Positions 6,341 to 10,368 of a stretch of DNA of 10,368 nucleotides are shown here, piece by piece (position 1 is the first letter of the stretch; each line of letters opens with the position of its first letter). Both the position numbers and the translations under genes were made by a program. The notes beneath the pieces were generated by a model that was given only the letters and a program-made list of their open reading frames with translations, had not been told where the DNA came from and did not search any database. This DNA is from Balneolales bacterium (GTDB lineage: Bacteria; Bacteroidota; Rhodothermia; Balneolales; Natronogracilivirgulaceae): the NCBI GenBank assembly GCA_007133875.1, contig SLLW01000211.1, positions 1-10,368 on the forward strand, given 5' to 3'.

Positions 6341-6778
6341 TCACTCATCTTCGCTGATTACGGTGATGGTTCCGGTCATTCCTGCCTGCAGGTGGGGAAT
6401 GCAGTAGTAATCATAGGTGCCCGAATTCTCAAAAGTGAATTGATACTGCTCGCCGGGTGCCACATTTCCGCTGTCGAACTGGCCGTCATGTTCCCCACCG
6501 GAACCGCTGGTCACCGTGTGTGCTTCGTTGCTTTCATTTACCCAGGTAACCGTCGTGCCTTCCGTGACTTCCAAGTTTCCCGGCTGGAAAGAGTTTCCTG
6601 TCATTTCGACAACATTTGCCGCAGGCGGACCGGGTTCGTCATCATTGCCATTCGGATCCGTAACGGAGTCATCACAGCCAGCAAGTGCTATTGCAAGAAA
6701 AAGGGCGACAGGAATGACAATGGTATCCCGTGACAGTTTCGTTGTTGATTTTCGGATATCAGATCTTGATAAAAACAT
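6341..6778 (-). CDS. Cupredoxin (plastocyanin/azurin-like) lipoprotein, type-1 copper
   Basis: Small electron-transfer protein of 145 residues. A charged N-region and hydrophobic helix end in the lipobox L-A-G-Cys35, so it should be lipid-anchored and face the periplasm or outer surface. A short acidic/Pro spacer (36-52) precedes the cupredoxin fold (about 55-142). All four type-1 copper ligands are visible: His87 in AHTVTSG, then Cys126, His129 and Met134 in the pattern C-x2-H-x4-M. It would shuttle single electrons between envelope redox partners. Neither donor nor acceptor is in the window. It is the first gene of the minus-strand run, followed by YceI and the DUF5777-type barrel. The region upstream holds a perfect 12-base palindrome that may be its operator. 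Confidence 0.93.
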   Translation of the reverse strand: MFLSRSDIRKSTTKLSRDTIVIPVALFLAIALAGCDDSVTDPNGNDDEPGPPAANVVEMTGNSFQPGNLEVTEGTTVTWVNESNEAHTVTSGSGGEHDGQFDSGNVAPGEQYQFTFENSGTYDYYCIPHLQAGMTGTITVISEDE

Positions 6779-6812
6779 GGCTACAAAACGCTTTTTGATT
6801 CATAAAGTGATT

Positions 6813-6833
6813 GATCATCCGGATGAGATGATC
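6813..6833. promoter_or_regulatory. Nested palindrome upstream of the cupredoxin gene, candidate operator
   Basis: TCATCCGGATGA (6815-6826) is a perfect 12-base palindrome. Overlapping it, GATCATC (6813-6819) and GATGATC (6827-6833) form 7-base inverted arms around a 7-base centre. The element lies 35-55 bases upstream of the cupredoxin ATG, in the divergent gap, where a dimeric regulator could sit. The regulator is unknown. Confidence 0.4.
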
Positions 6834-6961
6834 TTTGTGTTCTGTTAAACCATACCTTGTATTCGGGAGCAGGGTTGCTTTCAATCCGCAACTGCCCTTT
6901 CCATGGGTGCGGTGCGGGTACATCCCCGGATGACACCTGTCGCGTATTCCCGGATATGAAC

Positions 6962-6991
6962 TTTGTTTTTACAGGAACAGTCGTATTTTTA
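6962..6991 (+). promoter_or_regulatory. Bacteroidota-type promoter candidate for the M28 peptidase gene
   Basis: TTTG (6962-6965) is followed after 18 bases by TATTTTTA (6984-6991), a 7-of-8 match to TAnnTTTG. Initiation near 6998 would leave a leader of about 45 bases before the ATG at 7044. The rest of the 265-base divergent gap (6779-7043) shows the palindrome at 6813-6833, an imperfect hairpin around 6866-6897, and no convincing gene. Confidence 0.4.
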
Positions 6992-7043
6992 ATCGTCCCT
7001 TGAGATTCACGCTTTAACGCCACCAATATCTGTTATTATTACA

Positions 7044-8492
7044 ATGATGATTATGTACTTACGGATTTCTGCCGTTGCCTTCCCGGTCCTTCTTTTATTC
7101 ACATTATTCACTTCCGGGTACTCTTTTGCAGAAACCAACAACAAAAGCAGTTCTGCCGGGCATACGGAGTCCCGAACCCATTCAAACAGCCTTGACAGCG
7201 AATACGGTAACACTGCCGGCAAGATCATTGAGGCTGCAACCGGAACACACCGGGCCTATGACCGTCTTGCTTATTTCACCGACTATTTCCCACACCGCCT
7301 CAGCGGATCCGAAATGCTTGAAAATGCCATCGCCTGGGCGGAAAAAGAGTTGGCCAATGACGGTATTCCCGTGGTGCGCAAGCAGGAAGTCAAAGTACCC
7401 CATTGGGTACGAGGTAATGAGTTCGTAAAAATTATAGCGCCCTACGAAAAAGAGCTGCCAATGCTTGGACTCGGTAGCAGTGTCAATACCGGAGGGGAAG
7501 AGCTGACGGCAAAAACAGTCGTCGTGGAAAGTTTTGACGAACTTGAGGATCGCAGTGACGAAATTTCCGGTAGTATCGTGGTCTACAACCAGCCGTTTGT
7601 TGATTATGGCCAATCCGTTCAATACCGTGTTTTTGGAGCGGACCGGGCTGCAGAATATGGGGCTGTTGGTGTATTGCTTCGCGCAGTTTCACCAAACGCA
7701 ATGGGACATCCGCACACCGGTAACATGCGCTATTCCGATGATGTCCCCCGGATTCCTGCCGCTGCCATTTCCGCCGAGGATGCCATGTTGCTGCACCGGT
7801 TTGATCAACGCGGTGATCCAGCCACCGTCACTTTGTACATGGAAGCGGAATTGAAAGAAGAACCGGCACTTTCACACAATGTGATTGCCGAAATTCCGGG
7901 ACGGGAACAGCCCGATGAGATCGTAGTCATCGGCGGGCATATCGACTCCTGGGATGTAGGCCACGGAGCCATGGATGATGGCGGCGGAGTCATCGTAGCA
8001 TGGGAGGCATTGCGGATAATTCATGAGTTGGGATTGCAGCCCAAACGAACCATCCGCCTGGTGTTATGGACCAATGAGGAGAATGGGGTGATGGGGGGAC
8101 GAGCATACCGCGACAAAGTAATTGAAAAAGGGGAGCTGGAAAACCATCAGCTTGCGCTTGAAGTAGACTTTGGGGTATTTAAACCGATCGGTTTTGGTTT
8201 TGAGGGGTCAGAAGAAGCACTTCGGATGCTTGCTCCCATAGCCGATCTGATGTCACCACTACGTGACATGCATATGAGGGAAGGTTCCTATGGGACCGTA
8301 GATATCGGGCCGCTTCACCGGGAAGGTGTTCCGATCATGGGACTCGATGTTGAAACCGAAAAATACTTCTGGTACCATCATTCGGCCAAGGACACCATTG
8401 ACAAACTCGATGCCGGTGAAGTTGCCGAATGTGTTGCAGCAGTTGCTGTAATGGCCTTTGTTGCAGCTGATATGCCTGAGCGGCTCCCTTAA
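7044..8492 (+). CDS. Exported M28-family zinc metallopeptidase, carboxypeptidase Q-like
   Basis: The 482-residue protein has an N-terminal signal peptide (about 1-29, ending SFA-ET). A PA-like insert lies at about 130-270 and the M28 catalytic domain at about 275-478. The two-zinc site is visible: His299 in GGHIDSWD, bridging Asp311 in GAMDDGGG, catalytic Glu345 and ligand Glu346 in TNEENG, Asp375 in LEVDFG, and His445/446 in the closing YHHSAKDT. The phrase order matches the carboxypeptidase Q (PGCP) branch, whose members cleave small peptides, often dipeptides. The expected location is periplasm or outside, with a role in peptide nutrient use. It is divergent from the cupredoxin gene with its own promoter candidate. 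Its stop overlaps the stop of the opposing kinase gene by four bases. The family call is firm; the substrate is not known. Confidence 0.94.
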   Translation: MMIMYLRISAVAFPVLLLFTLFTSGYSFAETNNKSSSAGHTESRTHSNSLDSEYGNTAGKIIEAATGTHRAYDRLAYFTDYFPHRLSGSEMLENAIAWAEKELANDGIPVVRKQEVKVPHWVRGNEFVKIIAPYEKELPMLGLGSSVNTGGEELTAKTVVVESFDELEDRSDEISGSIVVYNQPFVDYGQSVQYRVFGADRAAEYGAVGVLLRAVSPNAMGHPHTGNMRYSDDVPRIPAAAISAEDAMLLHRFDQRGDPATVTLYMEAELKEEPALSHNVIAEIPGREQPDEIVVIGGHIDSWDVGHGAMDDGGGVIVAWEALRIIHELGLQPKRTIRLVLWTNEENGVMGGRAYRDKVIEKGELENHQLALEVDFGVFKPIGFGFEGSEEALRMLAPIADLMSPLRDMHMREGSYGTVDIGPLHREGVPIMGLDVETEKYFWYHHSAKDTIDKLDAGEVAECVAAVAVMAFVAADMPERLP

Positions 8493-10368
8493 TATCCCGT
8501 TTTTTCCAGGGTTTCTTTTAACCGTTCTGCTTCCTGCTCAAGTTCCGGCATGCGTTTGGATACCATCGCCAGATCACCTTTTTTTGCCGACTGCTCAAGT
8601 TCCGCAGCGAGTCCCTTCAATCGCTTACCTCCAACATTACCGGACGACCCTTTGATATTATGGGCTAAACGCTCCACACTCTTTGCATCCTGATCCTCCA
8701 GATGGGTTGTCATGTTCTTTATCTGATTTGGAATTTCCGTAATAAAGCCCTGGACAACCGTCTGAATCAGATCCTCATCATCCAACATCCGTGATGTGAG
8801 GTCAACCTTGTCAAATACGGGCGTCTCACCGACGGTATCAGTTACGACATCCGTTGAAATTTCGGACAGGTTTGATTCCAAATGATTTACTTTCGACCCG
8901 TTTTCTTTTCCGGAACCGGAGACTGCTCCAATATAAGCCGGTTCCGTTTCGGAGTAGATGTGTTCTTTGTTCTCTGAATCCCCGGAAACGATAACCGATT
9001 CCCCGGCTGATTGTGCCTCGGGCAGCCATTTCGATAGTATTATCGCTATGGTTTCGGGTGAAACCGGTTTGGAGACAAAATCGTCCATTCCCGCTTCGAT
9101 ACAGATCTGACGATCCCGTTCTGTAGCATGGGCGGTCATGGCGATGATGGGTATCTTCGGATTGTGCGTTTCGGTCAGCTGATTGCGGATATGTTGCGTT
9201 GCTTCCAGGCCATCCATTTCCGGCATTTGAACATCCATGAAAACCAAATCATATGGGAGGGATGTAAGGGCCGTAACGGCCTCTTTCCCATTGGCAACCG
9301 CATCAGCCCGAATCCCCAGTTTATACAGCAGTCCTAGGGCAACCTGCTGACTTGTTATATTATCTTCGGCCAGCAACACCCGGATGTTCGCGTCTTTATA
9401 CATTTTTTTCGACCAAACCACACTCCCCTGAATATCAATGACTGATGTTTGTGCTTCCCTGACACCATAGAGCGTTTGATACAAGACCTTCTGCAGGCGT
9501 TCATGCTGGATAGGTTTATTGGCATATGCAGAGAAACCGATGGATTCATAGAATTCCGGGTCATTTCTCATTCCGAGCGACGTTAACATGACCATTTTGA
9601 TACCGGAATAGCGACTGTCGCTACTTATGATTTTCCCAAGCTCTTCGCCATCCATTCCCGGCATCTGCATATCGACGATGGCAAGTTTGAAGGGATCATT
9701 GTTGTTATAGGCCTGCTCCAGTGCCGAAAGTGCCTGGAATCCGTCATTCGCCTCTTCGACCCGCATTTTCCATGTCTTACAGCGTTTTCTGAGGATCTCC
9801 CGACCGGTGGCATTGTCATCGATAATCAGTACCCGGACATTTTCAAAGGCAGCGGTATCAATGCTCTCGTTGTCCGCTTCTTGCCCAACATTCTTCTGTT
9901 TTTCAACAAGAACAGAGAAGATGAACTCCGATCCTGTACCAAGTTCGCTTTTTACATCAATTTCGCCACCCATCATTTCGACGAGCTGACTGGAAATCGC
10001 CAAACCCAGGCCTGTTCCCCCAAATTTCCTTGTAGTTGATGCATCAACCTGGCTGAATTTGTCAAAAATTTGGCTTTTTTTCTCAATCGGAATACCGATA
10101 CCGGTATCTTTTACAACAAATTGTAACAATGCATCACGATCCCTGTCAACAAGCGTGGACACATGAACCGAGACTTCACCTTGTTCCGTAAACTTGACCG
10201 CATTACCCCCCAGGTTCCAGAGCACCTGCCGAATCCTGCTCGGGTCACCGCGCAGTTGCCTGGGAACATCGCAATCGATATCACATAATAACTCAAGCCC
10301 CTTTTCATGCGCCTTCACCGCCAGACTGTCGGAAAAATCCTCCAGCATTTTTTGCAGGTCGAAGTCCA
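8489..10368 (-). CDS. Hybrid histidine kinase, C-terminal part (HATPase, REC, REC, Hpt); 5' end outside window
   Basis: The frame is open through the right edge. Codons before the ATG at 10348 read D-F-D-L-Q-K, the usual lead-in from a HisKA domain, so that ATG is not the true start. Numbering from it, the HATPase domain has its N-box Asn49, G1 box DTGIGIP (81-87) and G2 box GGTGLGLAIS (110-119). Receiver 1 (about 171-292) has Asp177/178, phospho-acceptor Asp226, Thr256 and Lys278. Receiver 2 (about 321-442) has Glu328/Asp329, Asp372, Thr405 and Lys427. After a hydrophilic linker, an Hpt domain (about 515-615) has the acceptor His563 in AHNIKGSSG. All key residues are intact, so a His-Asp-His relay within one chain is possible. 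Sensor domains and output partner lie beyond the window. It converges on the peptidase gene. Confidence 0.95.
   Translation of the reverse strand, partial: DFDLQKMLEDFSDSLAVKAHEKGLELLCDIDCDVPRQLRGDPSRIRQVLWNLGGNAVKFTEQGEVSVHVSTLVDRDRDALLQFVVKDTGIGIPIEKKSQIFDKFSQVDASTTRKFGGTGLGLAISSQLVEMMGGEIDVKSELGTGSEFIFSVLVEKQKNVGQEADNESIDTAAFENVRVLIIDDNATGREILRKRCKTWKMRVEEANDGFQALSALEQAYNNNDPFKLAIVDMQMPGMDGEELGKIISSDSRYSGIKMVMLTSLGMRNDPEFYESIGFSAYANKPIQHERLQKVLYQTLYGVREAQTSVIDIQGSVVWSKKMYKDANIRVLLAEDNITSQQVALGLLYKLGIRADAVANGKEAVTALTSLPYDLVFMDVQMPEMDGLEATQHIRNQLTETHNPKIPIIAMTAHATERDRQICIEAGMDDFVSKPVSPETIAIILSKWLPEAQSAGESVIVSGDSENKEHIYSETEPAYIGAVSGSGKENGSKVNHLESNLSEISTDVVTDTVGETPVFDKVDLTSRMLDDEDLIQTVVQGFITEIPNQIKNMTTHLEDQDAKSVERLAHNIKGSSGNVGGKRLKGLAAELEQSAKKGDLAMVSKRMPELEQEAERLKETLEKTGY

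Noticed and set aside
6866..6897. Imperfect hairpin, stem of about 10 pairs with 2-base and 1-base bulges, in the divergent gap
   Set aside because: No T-tract on either side and bulged stem, so not a terminator; too weak to name as a regulatory RNA without comparative support.
6781..7026. 81-residue minus-strand open frame in the divergent gap
   Set aside because: No motif, signal or ribosome-binding site; it covers the palindrome and promoter candidates and looks like non-coding DNA by chance open.
8838..9029. Short open frames within the kinase gene in other frames
   Set aside because: All are shadows of a continuous frame with intact receiver and Hpt motifs.

Overview
The window looks like chromosomal DNA of a Bacteroidota-type Gram-negative bacterium. 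The evidence is FKBP and cupredoxin lipoproteins, YceI plus DUF5777-type beta-barrel genes, ECF sigma factors paired with membrane proteins ending in a PorT-like outer-membrane barrel, and weak TTTG/TAnnTTTG-like promoters. The strongly Asp/Glu-rich exported segments, mid-range GC and M28 peptidase type would suit a halophilic member of the Balneolia, but this placement is a guess from protein style. No RNA gene, insertion sequence, CRISPR array or phage gene was seen.

Positions 1-6778 form one long minus-strand run, read from right to left. It begins with a type-1 copper lipoprotein (6341-6778), a YceI-family exported protein (5681-6265) and a DUF5777-type barrel (4729-5661), a probable redox or lipid-carrier envelope cassette. 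Next comes an ECF sigma factor (4073-4600) followed 10 bases later by a 471-residue protein (2647-4062). That protein has a cytosolic N-terminus, one transmembrane helix, a long acidic/proline-rich linker and an outer-membrane barrel. A tandem-FKBP lipoprotein (1536-2495) follows. Last is a second ECF sigma factor (694-1407) overlapping by 8 bases a second protein of the same N-terminal plan (1-701), which runs off the left edge.

On the right, an exported M28 metallopeptidase of carboxypeptidase Q type (7044-8492) is transcribed rightward. It is divergent from the copper gene across a 265-base regulatory gap. It meets tail to tail the 3' end of a large hybrid histidine kinase (8489-10368, 5' end outside the window) that carries HATPase, two receivers and an Hpt domain.

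The most interesting feature is the pair of sigma/dual-membrane protein cassettes flanking an FKBP folding lipoprotein. The layout fits the dual membrane-spanning anti-sigma (Dma) idea known from Bacteroides, in which one polypeptide links an outer-membrane barrel to a cytosolic sigma factor. Here there are two copies in series, with a putative periplasmic folding factor between them.
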